DNA of 64,000 bases from Podospora pseudoanserina (lineage: Eukaryota; Ascomycota; Sordariomycetes; Sordariales; Podosporaceae): NCBI RefSeq assembly GCF_035222485.1, contig NC_085920.1, forward strand, positions 6,076,001 to 6,140,000, in the 5' to 3' direction. A program made the position numbers and the translations under genes. Positions within the stretch are counted from its first letter, which is position 1. The number at the start of each line of letters is the position of its first letter. The notes beneath the pieces are model-generated. The model ran no database searches and was not told the DNA's origin. It saw only the letters and a program-made list of their open reading frames with translations. This document shows, one piece after another, positions 1 through 10,972 of this stretch.

Positions 1-1430
1 ATTCCGCAGTCTGGTTCCGTCAAGAGGACATCGTCTAGTTTACTGCCTCTTCGCGCGGCCAATGACACCAAAAAGGGCGAATGGCCCGTCACTTTCCGGC
101 ATCTAGGCAAGAACGGTTACGAGCTGACGCTGTATGCTTCGAGCCAGTCCGGACGACAGAAGTGGCTCGAGTTCATCGATGCTGCGCAGTCCAAGCTGAG
201 AGCCCGTGCCGACTTCTTCAACACGACTGTCATCTCGTCTGGCTTCTTCTCGCCCCAGAACAAGATCAACTGCATCACGCCTTTCGATGGCGGTCGCAAG
301 CTTATTTACGGTACCGACAGCGGCATCTACATGTCGGATCGTCGCGCCAGGGACGGAAACGCAGCACCGCGCCGTGTGATAGACGTGACGGGTGTGACGC
401 AGGTTGATGTCCTGGAGGAATATCAGCTTCTGCTGGTTCTCTCCAACAAGTCGCTGTTGTCGTATCAGCTCGGTGCGCTGGATCCCAACGAGCCGCTCTC
501 GTCCAAGAGGGCCAAGAAGATTCAGAACCACTGTAACTTCTTCAAGTCGGGTATCTGTCTGGGGAGACATCTTGTCTGCTGCGTCCGAAGCAGCGCGCTG
601 TCTACCACGATCAAGGTCTACGAACCGAACGACGCCATGTCCCGCACCAAGAAGCAAAAAGGTCTCTCCAAAATGTTCAACGCCGGCCAGGACGAACTCA
701 AGCCGTTCAAGGAGTTTTACATCCCCACCGAATCGACGTCGGTCCACTTCCTTAAATCCAAACTGTGTGTCGCCTGCGCTAGAGGGTTTGAAGTTGTTTC
801 TCTCGAAACGCTGGAAACGCAATCGCTGCTCGACCAAGCCGACACGTCACTGGATTTCGTGTCGAGGAAGGAAGGGGTCAAGCCTATTCACATTGAGCGC
901 CTTAACGGGGAGTTTTTGCTGAATTACAGCGAGTTTTCGTTTTATGTGAACAGGAACGGGTGGAGGGCGAAGCCGGAGTGGAGGCTGGACTGGGAAGGGT
1001 CACCGCAGGCGTTTGCGTTGAGCTACCCGTGGATTCTGGCGTTTGAGCCGAACTTCATCGAGCTAAGGCATTTGGAGAATCTGTCGGTGCATATTGTGCC
1101 GCATAGGAACTTGAGGATGCTGCATTGCAGCACGCATGAGGTGAGTTTCAACTCTGTTGACACTTGACATCGGACTTTACAAGTTTGTGTTGAGAGAGAA
1201 TGGCTGGGAACTAACGGGTTGTACAGATCTTGTTTGCGTACGAGGATGAGCAAGGACAGGATGTGGTTGGGGCGATTGACTTTTGGAAGAGCCAGAGGGG
1301 GAGTATGTACCCTGTTGATGGGGCGGCGCCGGCAGCGTTGCCGTCGACAGAGGGGGGTGGCCAAGGGGCGGCGTCGGGTACTTCGGGGCAGCAGCAGCAG
1401 CAGCCGCCTAGGTTGACGGTGAATATCTAA
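1..1430 (+). CDS. Rho1 guanine-nucleotide exchange factor (ROM2-type), C-terminal part
   Basis: Partial gene; the 5' end lies left of the window and the frame is open from base 1. Exon A is 1-1140, followed by an intron at 1141-1226 (GTGAGT donor, CTAACG branch at 1211, ACAG acceptor), then exon B 1227-1430. The first ~65 residues look like the end of a PH domain (YELTLYASSQSGRQKWLEF). The next ~330 residues form a citron-homology (CNH) domain, beginning near INCITPFDGGRKLIYGTDSG and including LLLVLSNKSLLSYQL and the FNAGQDELKPFKEFYIPTE block. This order is typical of fungal ROM1/ROM2 GEFs, which activate Rho1 at the plasma membrane in cell-wall-integrity signalling. The catalytic DH domain is outside the window. 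The tail is low-complexity (Gly/Gln-rich) and ends in LTVNI. The family call is firm; ROM1 versus ROM2 cannot be separated from this part. Confidence 0.9.
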
Positions 1431-4400
1431 GTTTATCAAGAAGGTAAAGGGAAAGTAATATTCCGGTTTGGAAGTCTTTGAGTTCAAAGTAGGGGGGGGG
1501 AGCGGTTTGCAGACGGGGTTTGAAGGAAGAGGAGCAGTAGCAGCAGGGTTGGAATATCTGGGAGAGTTCTCTTTTTCTTCAAAATTTCGGGAAGTTTCTA
1601 TTGTAGTGTGGTTGGGATCGTGGAGTGATGTTTTTGTCTGTCTAACTTTTTTTTTCTGTTTGTTTTCTACATAACACACAAGTCCAAGGTATTATTACCT
1701 TTTTAACATGAGCAAGAAAGTTTTTGTTGGAAAAGTTTTGGGGGTATAACTGGAGAAACCAGGGGGCAGGGGGGTTTTTGAGTTGGGTGTAATGCTAGGA
1801 AGGTTTGAAAGACAGATGGGGGCTTTTTTTTTTTTTGTTTCGTGTGTGTGTGTTGCGATGTTGTTTTTGCTTTGTGTTTACTTGGGAGGGAAAAGCATTT
1901 AGTTTATTTGTTAATACCTATGTGTTCAAAGTTCTCAAGGGGGGGGTGATGGCTTTTTGTCTGTTGAGATAGTTTTGGGTGAGAATATAAGGGTGTCGAA
2001 AGTCAGTTTGTCTATTGTGCAGAATGTAGGGTTTGTTGGTGACTATGTGGTACAATGATGAATGCAACGGGCTTGGGAGGGTAGGTAGCCGATGTCATTA
2101 TCAGGAGGAGGCTTGCATTCATTCAGCTGTGGTGGTGGTGTGAAGTGGGAGGTAGACATGGTACGGCTAAACTGTAGAGTTAAACAGGACGGAGGATCAT
2201 CATGACGAGTGCTACTACCGATGTCCACGATGGTGGAGGTTGAAGGAAGCTTTTGGGAAAGTGAACCCCCGAGAAAGAGATTATGGTCGTGATGTCCGCA
2301 GATTTGGCATCTGTGCGCTTTGTTGTGGCAGAATTGATCATCACCACCCTTGGTGATTCTAAATTGGGTCAACGGGAATTCATGCACCGGATCGACCGAT
2401 TGATCGGCTTCTGGGATTTGTGGATTGCGTGGTTGACTCGAGAGAAATCTTTCTTTTTCACTTCGAGGAGTTGGGAGAAAAGGATTGGGTAGGTTGTAGG
2501 CTCGGGAAGCAGGGGGGTGGGACGGACGGTTGATCCGCTGTCACTTTGCAGGTGATGCATGTTGATGATGCATGGTGACCTGACGGGAGACATAGGTAGG
2601 TACGAAGCTGATTTGACAGATCAAGGGAGAGGTCAAAGAAAGGGAAATGCCACCGATATCGCTGTTGAGGAGGGAGGAGGAGGGGGGGGGGGGGCGCGGG
2701 GGTTGGTTTGTGAGACTTTTTCCTGTTTGCCATGTTGATAGACACACTGAGTTTGTCGTAGTTGAGACGGGTACAGAAAGGGAAAAGGTCTAGGTTGTCT
2801 TTTGATATGTCATATTTTTTTTTTCTTCCTGTCGTCGATTTCTCGATGAAGCCAGGAGAAGGCCAACGGGAGTGCCGAACAGCCAAGTTGTCAGTGTCTC
2901 TAGACGAATGCCAACGTAGCTCTCGCTTGCTTTTTGGTTCTCGAACGGACCGATCTTGGGCAGTTTGGCAGTCCGGTTGCTGCTGCAGTGCACCACTGCA
3001 CCTCTGCCCTGTTGATGAAGCAGAAAAAAAAAGATATTGCACAGACGCCCAAAGTAGGAAGACGAGGGATCGACGTTGTCCAAAAGGGGGTTTTGGTCCT
3101 GGTTTTGCATTCCCAAATCAAGAATAGGGCTTTGGCTAGCCTAGCGAATGGACATGCAGCTACTTTGTCTTGCCGGTGAGGGCATCTCGATGGGTGTTCA
3201 ACAAACGTCGTTGGACATTGTCCTCCCCTCCTAAATGGAGGATTTCTTGTGAGACTCCGTAAACGCGCGTCATGTTGCACTCAATCGGCAGGCAAAAAAG
3301 TGATAATTAGGGGATCAATGGAGAGGTGGACGGTGGGAGATGCCCCGCTATGAACTCACCATGGAGCCATGTTGGTGTCTCTCACTGTGACTTTGCAGTA
3401 GTGCTAAGATAGCTCTCAGGTGTGATTGTGATGTATGCCGAGTTGATCCGTCTGTCTTGGAGGAGGCTCAACTTCTTGTTTTGCATCAACGCATATCTCT
3501 CATCACATTGTTATGAAGATGATGCAAAAGCAGCAAGACAGAGTATTGGTGACAGCTGTCAACCCCCGAGCCGTCGAACGCCGTCACAGTGCACTTGTAA
3601 CCGTTACCGAATGTTACGGTGACCATACCCAACCGTTGCCCAGTCCTATCCGCTGACAAGGGTCTCCCCAGACTCGAGATATTGTGGGGTATCGGTAACG
3701 GGGAGATGCTGAGGAGTGAGAAGCGGGAAAGGGGTCTCGCGGACAGGGGCATGTGACGATTTCAAATGTGAAATTGACATGTGTCGGGTACGGGAACAAC
3801 GGGATCTTTTTTTTTTTTTCCCTCTTGCTCTCTAAATTCTCCTACCGAGCGGTGGCGGCAACAAGGAAAAAGGAAGAATGCGCTCGGGCTCTTCACAGAC
3901 ACAGACAACAAGATTTCGGATCGAAGGGAGATCAGGGCCGAGACCTTGTTGGAGGGGGAAAAAAACCCAGGATCTACGCCAGACAGGAACGGGTGGAGGA
4001 GTGACTGGGGGAAAGATGAGAGTCGGCTGTCCCCGGTGACATGACCCTTCGGAGCAACTCTGCGAGACATTTCACTGTTCTCCCTTGACTCTATCTGAGC
4101 GATGGACGGTGATGATGTGGCCATGGAAAGAAAAAAAATCCCGACAGCCTGGTTTTGGTTGGATTTAGGGCGGTGGAGAGCTATCTGCTGTGCGACTCGA
4201 ACTGCAAAAACCCTTATGAGAATCCTGGCAGCTGAACCCCCAGATAAACAGTTTGAGGTCATTCTCTCCATCATCTGCGGGGAGAATGAGAGAAAAGAGA
4301 AGGTTTCTGCGCTCATCATGTATCATCTAGAATGCAGGAACAAGGGTGTGTGTATAGGTGGTGTGTCGCTAAGATGGGCGTGTGTATGTGTGGGTAGGAT

Positions 4401-5140
4401 TCGGACCCGCGTACTGCGTCCAACAAGTTAGACAACTTTGGCATTTTTGTCGAGTGTGGTGGTCCAATCAGAAGGACAGGATTGGTGGTTCAAGACAGAT
4501 TTCTCATATGACTTCTTTTTTCCTTTCCGTCTGATCTAACGTCGTGGTAGATCTCCGCAAACCAAGCAGCCTGGCGGATCTGACGGGTGGACGGATGAAG
4601 CTTATCTCAACTTGGAAAGGAATGAAAAACCTGACGGGGAACAATGAGCTAACGGCCCGGCCGCTTGGACAACCGCTCAGTCTAGCCCCGACTGGGGGCA
4701 AGGGGGGGGACAAGGCCATCAGGTTCCTGTCTTGTCTCTTTTCTTACCCTCTCTTTCAGTCGTCCGAGATGACTGATTGATAGCTACCCGGATCTAAGTA
4801 CATGGATACAACATGATGGGAGAGGCTAAGACAAGCTATGCATTTCTGGGTCTGGGTGACCGACTGATGGTGATGTATTAATATCCCTCTGACGTCTCCC
4901 TCACATGCTTGCTTGCCCTCGGCCGTTCTTTTTTCTCTTATTATTTGCTGCGTGGACCATTACTTTTTGTGCTCCTACCCACTGCACATCGTCGTCATAA
5001 GCTGTCATAATCAATGCATCTCGACGACCGCTCTCATACGGTCTGATATCAGTTGTTACTACCACCGGCAGCTACCTCCACAACCACTCTGTCTACGAGA
5101 TATCGGTATTTGTGTCCATCTACCTACTCCGACCGCCAAA
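1431..5140. other. Long intergenic stretch, no supported gene
   Basis: This is 3.7 kb between the RhoGEF stop and the small cysteine-rich gene. It holds homopolymer runs (T runs near 1827 and 3807, G runs near 1494 and 2683, A runs near 3020 and 4132). Short open frames exist in all six phases, but none has a family signature, a credible codon pattern or linked splice signals. The first few hundred bases are probably the RhoGEF 3' UTR. The CT-rich stretch from about 4905 to 5140 is probably the leader of the next gene. Confidence 0.5.
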
Positions 5141-5554
5141 ATGAACGCCTGCCCATGTGCAAACTATTACAATGTATGCTTTCGCTATCATCGCCTGAAT
5201 CTTGGTGACGGATACTAACGGCTCTGACTTACATAGAGACCCAACCCGAACCGTTGCACAAATTACGTATCCAAGTTCGGCGAGCGGTGTAAGCTCTGCG
5301 TCGTGAGTCATATCCCCATTCCTCTCGGAATTTGTCAAATGTGCAATTTCTAATCAGCTCTCACAAATTCTCAGACAGTCAAGGACGGCCAGTCAATGAC
5401 GCGAGGCTTGCTGCCCGAGGATGAGCTGTGGATGACTGCCACACCGGGGTACAATGACCAAGCTTATGGCAGCGGCGGTCAGGGATCCAAGAGTGGCAAC
5501 AAGAAATCTGGGAGCAGCAGTGGCGGGTACATATCCTCGTGGTTGAGGAAGTGA
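5141..5554 (+). CDS. Small cysteine-containing protein, 92 aa, three exons
   Basis: The model is exon 1 5141-5173, exon 2 5237-5302 and exon 3 5375-5554, with two phase-0 introns. Intron 1 starts GTATGC, has CTAACG near its end and closes with ACATAG. Intron 2 starts GTGAGT, has CTAATC and closes with CTCAG. The ATG sits in a good context (CCAAAATGA). The protein begins MNACPCANYYN and has five cysteines at 4, 6, 18, 29 and 32 (CxC, then C, then CxxC in GERCKLCV). This could bind one metal ion. There is no signal peptide. Residues 34-60 hold a conserved-looking DGQSMTRGLLPEDELW block, followed by a Gly/Ser/Lys-rich tail ending in YISSWLRK. I do not recognise the family; a conserved small nuclear or cytosolic protein is likely. 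Three short exons that keep frame make chance unlikely. Confidence 0.7.
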
Positions 5555-6028
5555 CTGAGGAAGATGAAGTGACTTTTGGCTTTTGTCGGAATATTGGTGC
5601 TGGAAACCATGGCGCATAGGAAAACCTTACTATAGGCTGGAGTTCACGGGGAAGGGATACTGGAGTCTTGGAGTTGTACTTTGCTTTCGTGATGGGATGG
5701 GAAAAGGCACAGACTGAATTTTGGGATTTTGGCAACTTGGGTGGAAGGGGCATTCAACTGGAACGATACCAAATATACTATAGACGGGGTAGGAACAATC
5801 AACACAGGACTTTATCATATATAATAACAGTTCATCAAGCATCAAAGCTGTGCTCCCTCTTTACAATCCAAAAGTGATACCCCCATGCGCCGCCCCGTAC
5901 CTAACTCAAAAAAAATGATCATATCTCATACTCAAAAGAAATGGTGGGCTTTTTTTTCCCCATCACACGCGTGAAATTGGACCCCCCGGCCCTACCCAGC
6001 CTCAGTTCCCGCCAGCACGCCCAGACAA
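5555..6028. other. Convergent 3' intergenic region
   Basis: This lies between the stop of the 92-aa gene (+) and the stop of the membrane-protein gene (-). It should hold both 3' UTRs. I see no gene and no repeat beyond short A and T runs around 5910-5960. Confidence 0.6.
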
Positions 6029-6707
6029 TCAGTACAACCTCCTCTGATACCACCCCCTTTCTTCACCTTGCGCCAGTCTCATCAGCTCCTCCTTGATCCT
6101 CTTCCGTCTCTCCGCTCTGCTGATTGGTTTCTGTGGCCCTTCCTCCCCGTCTTCCCCTTCTTGCTCACCATCGTCTCCTTCTGTCTTCTTCTCAGCCTTC
6201 TTACTAGTCCTCATCCACCCAAGCAGGCCCCCCTCCTTCTTTTCCTTCTCCTCCACCTGCTTCTTCTCAGCCAGCACCTCCTCCTCAGTGGGAACAGTAG
6301 GAACAACAGAGATCACCACCTCCCTCTCCCGTTCCAGCTCCTTTTCCTTCTCCTCCTCCAACAAGATTTCTTTCAGTGGTCTCGGCGGGCGGGAGATATT
6401 CTCATCCTCGATGATCACTATCGTCCCATCCTCGAGCTCAGTGGTCGATTGCTTGAACCGATCAGGGAGGAAGATTTTGGGGGAGGGTTTAGGGCGGTTG
6501 ATGCTCGCTCTAATTTCGCGGAGGGTGCGTTGTTGGATTGTGTACCCTGACAGGAAGAGAGCTAAAGTGAAGAAGAATACTAGTTTGCGGAGGGGGTGGG
6601 TGGGTGGAATGTTAGTGACATGGAACATGGGACACGGGAAGGACGGGTAGGTGCATACCGACGCCGGAGGAGACGGCTATGGAGACTTGGCTGGAGGTGA
6701 GGAGCAT
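6029..6707 (-). CDS. Small single-pass membrane protein with acidic coiled-coil-like tail, 199 aa
   Basis: Two exons on the minus strand: 6707-6659 and 6579-6029. The 79-nt intron has a GTATGC donor, a CTAACA branch and a CTAG acceptor. Splicing joins MLLTSSQVSIAVSSGV to VFFFTLALFLSGYTIQQR. This gives an N-terminal hydrophobic helix at about 9-30, followed by a basic stretch. Without splicing, the frame would start inside the intron with a proline-rich run that breaks the helix, so the spliced start is preferred. Residues ~85-165 are rich in Glu and Lys and likely helical. The C-terminus is basic and aromatic (RRKRIKEELMRLAQGEERGWYQRRLY split around Gly). The layout suggests an organelle or ER membrane anchor with a soluble charged tail. 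The function is not recognised. It is divergent from PRP38 across a 579-bp shared upstream region. Confidence 0.75.
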
Positions 6708-7286
6708 TGTTTTTTTTTTGTGTGTGTTTTATTGTGTGTGTGTGGATATGTGTGTGTATGTGTGTGTATGTCGTCTGTCCCTCGTTGCTCGTGTGTGCGT
6801 GTGTGCTTGTGGTTCCCGAGAGGGTGAGGTATATATATATATATATTTATATGTATGTATGTATCAATAGAGGATGTTGTTGCTACAACAGCTCAACAGA
6901 GAAGTCATCCATGGTTTGTTGAAGAGAGAGTGGTCACACTTGGATTTTGTACCCACCCACGCCAACCTTGGCTTGCGCCTCCAACCAAAGAGCGAGGCGG
7001 CGGCGTGCCTTGGAACACCCCCGGTCTCAAACACCACGAACCGCGGTTGGACGGGCAACAATCGGTTATCAGCTGTGTCTTGATCGACGCCGCCGCGCCG
7101 CGCGCGCCAAGCAAAAGCTGGGGGAAGCTCTACTTCTTCTTGGCACCCTCTTTCCCCAAAGCCCCACATAAATTTCAATGTGGGGCACCATCTTTCGCGG
7201 CGCGCTCTGCGTCCTTCTCCAACAAATGTTCGCGATTCAAACATCCCAATCCCCATCCCCCCTCAAGCCGACCACACACAATCACA
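6708..7286. promoter_or_regulatory. Divergent promoter region with GT and TA microsatellites
   Basis: 579 bp separates the start codons of the membrane-protein gene (-) and PRP38 (+). It contains a GT-rich run (about 6719-6812), a TA run (about 6830-6846) and TATG/GTAT repeats (about 6849-6864). The PRP38-proximal half is GC-rich. Regulation of both genes from here is inferred from geometry alone. Confidence 0.5.
6719..6866. repeat. Simple-sequence tracts (GT)n, (TA)n and (GTAT)n
   Basis: These are adjacent dinucleotide and tetranucleotide runs read directly from the sequence. They lie just upstream of the membrane-protein start. They may form Z-DNA or unwind easily, but no function is shown. 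Confidence 0.8.
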
Positions 7287-8285
7287 ATGACCGACCGCAA
7301 ACCCAAAACTTCTGAATTCCACCGCGCCGACGAACGCCGCTTTCTCGACGAGCGCGGCTCTTCGGGTCCCCTAGCTCCCAACGGCCTCAACCCAGCCACC
7401 ATCCTCGAAAAAGCCGTCCGCGAGCGCATAGTCGATTCCTACTTTTACAAAGAGCAATGTTACGCCATAAACGAAGCGGACATTGTTGACAGGGTAGTCG
7501 AGCACGTCGACCACATTGGCGGCGTAACCGGGACGGTCCAAAAGCCCACGCCGTTCCTCTGCCTTGCCTTTAAACTCCTGCAGCTTGCACCAAACGATGA
7601 TATCTTGAACGAGTATCTCAATTTCGGGGGTGAGAAGTTCAAGTATCTGAGGGCGTTGGCGGTGTTTTATATTAGGTTGACGAGGCAGGACAAGGATGTT
7701 TATACGAGGCTGGAGCCGTTCTTGGAGGACAGGAGGAAGTTGAGGAGGAAGGGGAGGAACGGGGTTAGTTTGACGTACATGGATGAGTTTGTGGATGATT
7801 TGCTAGTCAAGGACAGGGTGTGTGCGACGAGTTTGTGGAAGATGAGGAGGAGGGATGTGTTGGAGGATTTGGAGCTGTTGGAGCCGAGGGTTAGTCCGTT
7901 GGGGAGTTTGGAGGATTTGCTTGAGGAGGAGGAGGAGGATGAGGAGATGAAGGATGGGGGAGAGGATAAAAATGGGAGGGGTGGGAGTGGGGGTGAGAGG
8001 TCGAGGTCGAGATCAGTGGACAGGCGGGATTCAAGGTCGAGATCAAGGGACAGGCGGGATTCAAGGTCGAGGTCATATTCGAGGTCTAGGTCGATAACGA
8101 GATCGAGATCGAGATCAAGGTCAAGGTCAAGGTCTAGGTCTGGGAGGTATATGTCACGGTCCAGGTCGGGATCGAGGCACAGGTCGCCATCACGCTCGAG
8201 GTCGAGGGGAGAGCGGTCAGATCACGACAGGATGGATATTGACAGGTCTGACAAGGACCGTGAGGAGGGCGAGGCAAGTCCTTGA
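7287..8285 (+). CDS. PRP38: Pre-mRNA splicing factor PRP38 with RS-rich tail, 332 aa
   Basis: Single-exon gene; ATG at 7287 in CACAATGACC. PRP38 is a U4/U6.U5 tri-snRNP component needed for spliceosome activation in the nucleus. The PRP38 domain spans about residues 25-205. It includes ILEKAVRERIVDSYFYKEQC, HIGGVTGTVQKPTPFLCL, FKYLRALAVFYIRLT, LEPFLEDRRKLR and DELLV-like FVDDLLVKDRV motifs. An acidic linker follows (EEEEEDEEM). The tail of about 95 residues is made of Arg-Ser dipeptides, like metazoan PRP38 proteins rather than the shorter yeast protein. Hexamer repeats of the AGGTCG type encode the RS stretch. The frame extends upstream of 7287 without a stop, but that part is proline-rich and aligns with nothing in the family. 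The gene converges on GatA, with 137 bp between stops. Confidence 0.95.
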   Translation: MTDRKPKTSEFHRADERRFLDERGSSGPLAPNGLNPATILEKAVRERIVDSYFYKEQCYAINEADIVDRVVEHVDHIGGVTGTVQKPTPFLCLAFKLLQLAPNDDILNEYLNFGGEKFKYLRALAVFYIRLTRQDKDVYTRLEPFLEDRRKLRRKGRNGVSLTYMDEFVDDLLVKDRVCATSLWKMRRRDVLEDLELLEPRVSPLGSLEDLLEEEEEDEEMKDGGEDKNGRGGSGGERSRSRSVDRRDSRSRSRDRRDSRSRSYSRSRSITRSRSRSRSRSRSRSGRYMSRSRSGSRHRSPSRSRSRGERSDHDRMDIDRSDKDREEGEASP

Positions 8286-8422
8286 ACTCTGGAATCAAGG
8301 CAGGGGTGGAAAGGTATCAGGGTGGGTATCTTGAGGGTCTAAAGGACCGATCTGCATCTAGGCACAAACAACATGCATACCTGTACAATAATACCTTAAA
8401 TCACATATTCGTACAAAGTGCC

Positions 8423-9973
8423 TTATGTTCTGACCTCCTTGGCCACAGCATCCGCAACATCCAGCAGTCTTGCATCGTCCCAGTACTGCCCGATCAACTG
8501 CAGTCCTGCTGCTCCTTCGGTCACCACCTTCATCGGCACGCTAATCGCTGGCAGGCCCGCCAAGCTGGCCGGCACAGTAAACACATCATTCATATACGCA
8601 TCCACCGGCTGCTGCTCCATCACCCCCTTCAGCTTAGGAGCCAATGTCGGCGCTGTAGGACACAGCAGAAAGTCCACCTCCTCCGGTCCCCATTTGTCCT
8701 CCATCTCCACCTCCTCAGGCAGATCACTCAGCTCGAACGTCTCCCTCTCTTGCAGCGGGTTCTCCAGCGCAAAAACCCTGTTGAAATCCCTCCTCACCAG
8801 TCTCCGCACTCGTTGCGCCTTTATAAAGTAGTTGTCCATCGCCTCTGAACTGAGGGTATATGAGCCCAGCAAGATCCGCCTCTTGACCTCCTCACCGAAA
8901 CCCTTTCCTCTTGTCGAGGCGTAGAGAACACCTCCGGCTGATGCATCGCTTGCTCCCTCAGCGTCCCTCGCTCCATAGCGTACCCCGTCGTATTTTGCCA
9001 GGTTGGAAGACGCCTCGGCCGGAGCAATGACGTAGTACGCCGCGAGGGCATGTTTAGTTGTCGGCAGCGACACTGGTACGATCCTAGCACCGGCATCTTG
9101 TAACCTCTTCGCAGCGGCTGCCCAGGCATCCCGGATCTCGGGGTCGAGCTCGGCGATGTTGTACTCGAGTGGGATACCAAACTTCAGCCCTTCCAACTCT
9201 GTAGTTTGACCTTGTCGGCTGCGATACCCCCTTCGCTGAGCAGCGCATCTTTTCCTGGCCGCCGCAGTCAAACTCGTCGGATCATTGCTGTCGTGTTCCT
9301 TCCACAGCCCTCGCTCTCCAATAATCAACTCCTTTAGTGGGTTGATCTGCTTGCTGAGAAAACCCACTGTGTCTAGGCTGTTGGCGTAAGGAATGACTCC
9401 ATAGCGTGAGATCATTCCGTAGGAGGGTTTATACCCGATGACACCGGTGTATGCCGCTGGTAGTCTTACCGATCCACCCGTGTCTGTCCCGAGAGCAAGT
9501 TCTACCTCCCCGTTGGCTACTGCTACGGCGCTGCCTCCTGAGCTGCCGCCTGCTGATGTTTCTGGGGGGGTGTCTTGCGATACTGGACCATAGTGGGAGT
9601 ATATCGAGTGGCTTCCCATGCCGAACTCATCGAGGTTAGTCTTGCCTGTAATCACTGCACCGCGAGCGCGGAGCTGGGTAATGATTGTGGCTTCGATGGG
9701 GGAGACGTAAGATTTGGAGAGGATGCCGGAGGCGCATGTTGTTGGGAGGCCTGGGATTGTGGTGGCTATGTTGTCTTTTACGGCGAGAGTGAATTGTTTT
9801 GGACTGGGAGAAGAAGACGGAGCCGGTGGGGGTGGTGGTGGTATTGGCTCGGCGGGGTGTGTAATGAAGTGGTTGAGAAGACGACGTTGTGAGGTGAGGC
9901 TCACAACGCGCAGCCGGGCACCGCGGAGACCCGACCGGGATAGCATTGGGCTAGCTTTGAATATTACAGCCAA
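8423..9973 (-). CDS. HER2: Mitochondrial glutamyl-tRNA(Gln) amidotransferase subunit A (GatA), 516 aa
   Basis: Intronless. GatA is the amidase subunit of the GatCAB/GatFAB-type complex that converts Glu-tRNA(Gln) to Gln-tRNA(Gln) in mitochondria. The amidase signature is complete: Lys66 in AVKDNI, the SAGGSSGGS loop (cis-Ser ~144), and nucleophile Ser168 in GTDTGGS. Downstream, IGYKPSYGMISRYG, SLDTVGF and LIGQYWDDARLL match the GatA family. The N-terminus is Arg- and Ser-rich with few acidic residues for ~40 residues, fitting a mitochondrial presequence. A second Met at residue 10 is an alternative start. The distance between the presequence and the catalytic Lys is short, so the N-terminal helices of bacterial GatA are reduced, as in fungal HER2. 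It is divergent from the DUF4336 gene. Confidence 0.95.
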   Translation of the reverse strand: MAVIFKASPMLSRSGLRGARLRVVSLTSQRRLLNHFITHPAEPIPPPPPPAPSSSPSPKQFTLAVKDNIATTIPGLPTTCASGILSKSYVSPIEATIITQLRARGAVITGKTNLDEFGMGSHSIYSHYGPVSQDTPPETSAGGSSGGSAVAVANGEVELALGTDTGGSVRLPAAYTGVIGYKPSYGMISRYGVIPYANSLDTVGFLSKQINPLKELIIGERGLWKEHDSNDPTSLTAAARKRCAAQRRGYRSRQGQTTELEGLKFGIPLEYNIAELDPEIRDAWAAAAKRLQDAGARIVPVSLPTTKHALAAYYVIAPAEASSNLAKYDGVRYGARDAEGASDASAGGVLYASTRGKGFGEEVKRRILLGSYTLSSEAMDNYFIKAQRVRRLVRRDFNRVFALENPLQERETFELSDLPEEVEMEDKWGPEEVDFLLCPTAPTLAPKLKGVMEQQPVDAYMNDVFTVPASLAGLPAISVPMKVVTEGAAGLQLIGQYWDDARLLDVADAVAKEVRT

Positions 9974-10972
9974 CGATTTGTCGACTCCAACTGACTCAAA
10001 CGGGGGCGTGGTCCGGCATCATTGAAGCTTGTCGTGATCGGGTTGATGCGTTGGTGGTGTTGAAGATTGATAAGATTCATGAGCCCAGATAAGGGTTAGG
10101 GTGTGGCCCAAGCTCCTCAATCCTGGCCATCAAAGGTTGCATTTCCACCGGGCATGACGTCGTCACCGAAACCCGATCTTGAGAATGGAGAGCCGCGGGG
10201 CGACGGATGAATAATCCACTTGACAGGAAACGGCCAGGAGCTTTCAGTTCAGCCGCTTGATATATCACAAGCCACCAGGCGGTCCCCATGTGAAATTTGA
10301 GTTTGTGCCATTCCAAATCGTTTTGAGTGCTGAGGTCATCCCAGCTGCCGAGGTCAATTTCCAAATTCAGGGGACCTTTTGCACCCTTGATCGCATTAAC
10401 CTCACTCCTGCGATTGCGGCATCCCCGTCGCAATTGTACGCATCGAGACTCTATTGGTAAATATCCGCTTCAAAATTTGAGAAAGCTGTTCTTTGCCGTT
10501 CCATGCGCGTGATTTGCAACCGCCAGGCACTCCGTTTGTAGTGAGGCGCAGCTTTGTTCACACCACCTCCCAATTACTAAGTGCCATGCCAAGAATCGTC
10601 CCATCACCATTGCGCTTTCTCAAATACGGCCTTGTAAGTGACGATGTCATACCATATAAGAGTGGAAACACATCATCTGTTCTCTTGGGCTCATTAATTG
10701 ACTTCTCGTTTTCACAGCCAAAACAACATTACCATCACCAGCAACCACTTAGAGCTTTATTCAGACCAACCCACCAATACCAATCTCTCAGACATCAGTC
10801 TCAAGGCCCGCGCCAGTCTCGCGGCGGTTACAACTACAACTACGACCACAACTCTTACCGTCAATACAGGCCTCCAAATCGCTGGTCTATCAAAAGACAC
10901 ATCGGCAAAGGCTACTTGGAAGCTCTCATCCTCATCTTCTTCCTCTACAAGTACAAGTACCCCAAAGCAATC
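9974..10972. promoter_or_regulatory. Divergent upstream region and 5' leader with a probable intron
   Basis: This lies between the GatA and DUF4336 start codons. Positions 10634-10717 look like a leader intron (GTAAGT donor, TTCACAG acceptor, 84 nt). The frame of the DUF4336 protein stays open upstream to an ATG at 10586. Translation could therefore begin there and add ~101 residues (spliced) or ~129 (unspliced). The added part is rich in Tyr, Gln, Arg and His, with one hydrophobic patch just before the family start. Confidence 0.5.

Noticed and set aside
103-837. 244-codon minus frame over the RhoGEF
   Set aside because: Shadow of the CNH-domain coding exon on the other strand.
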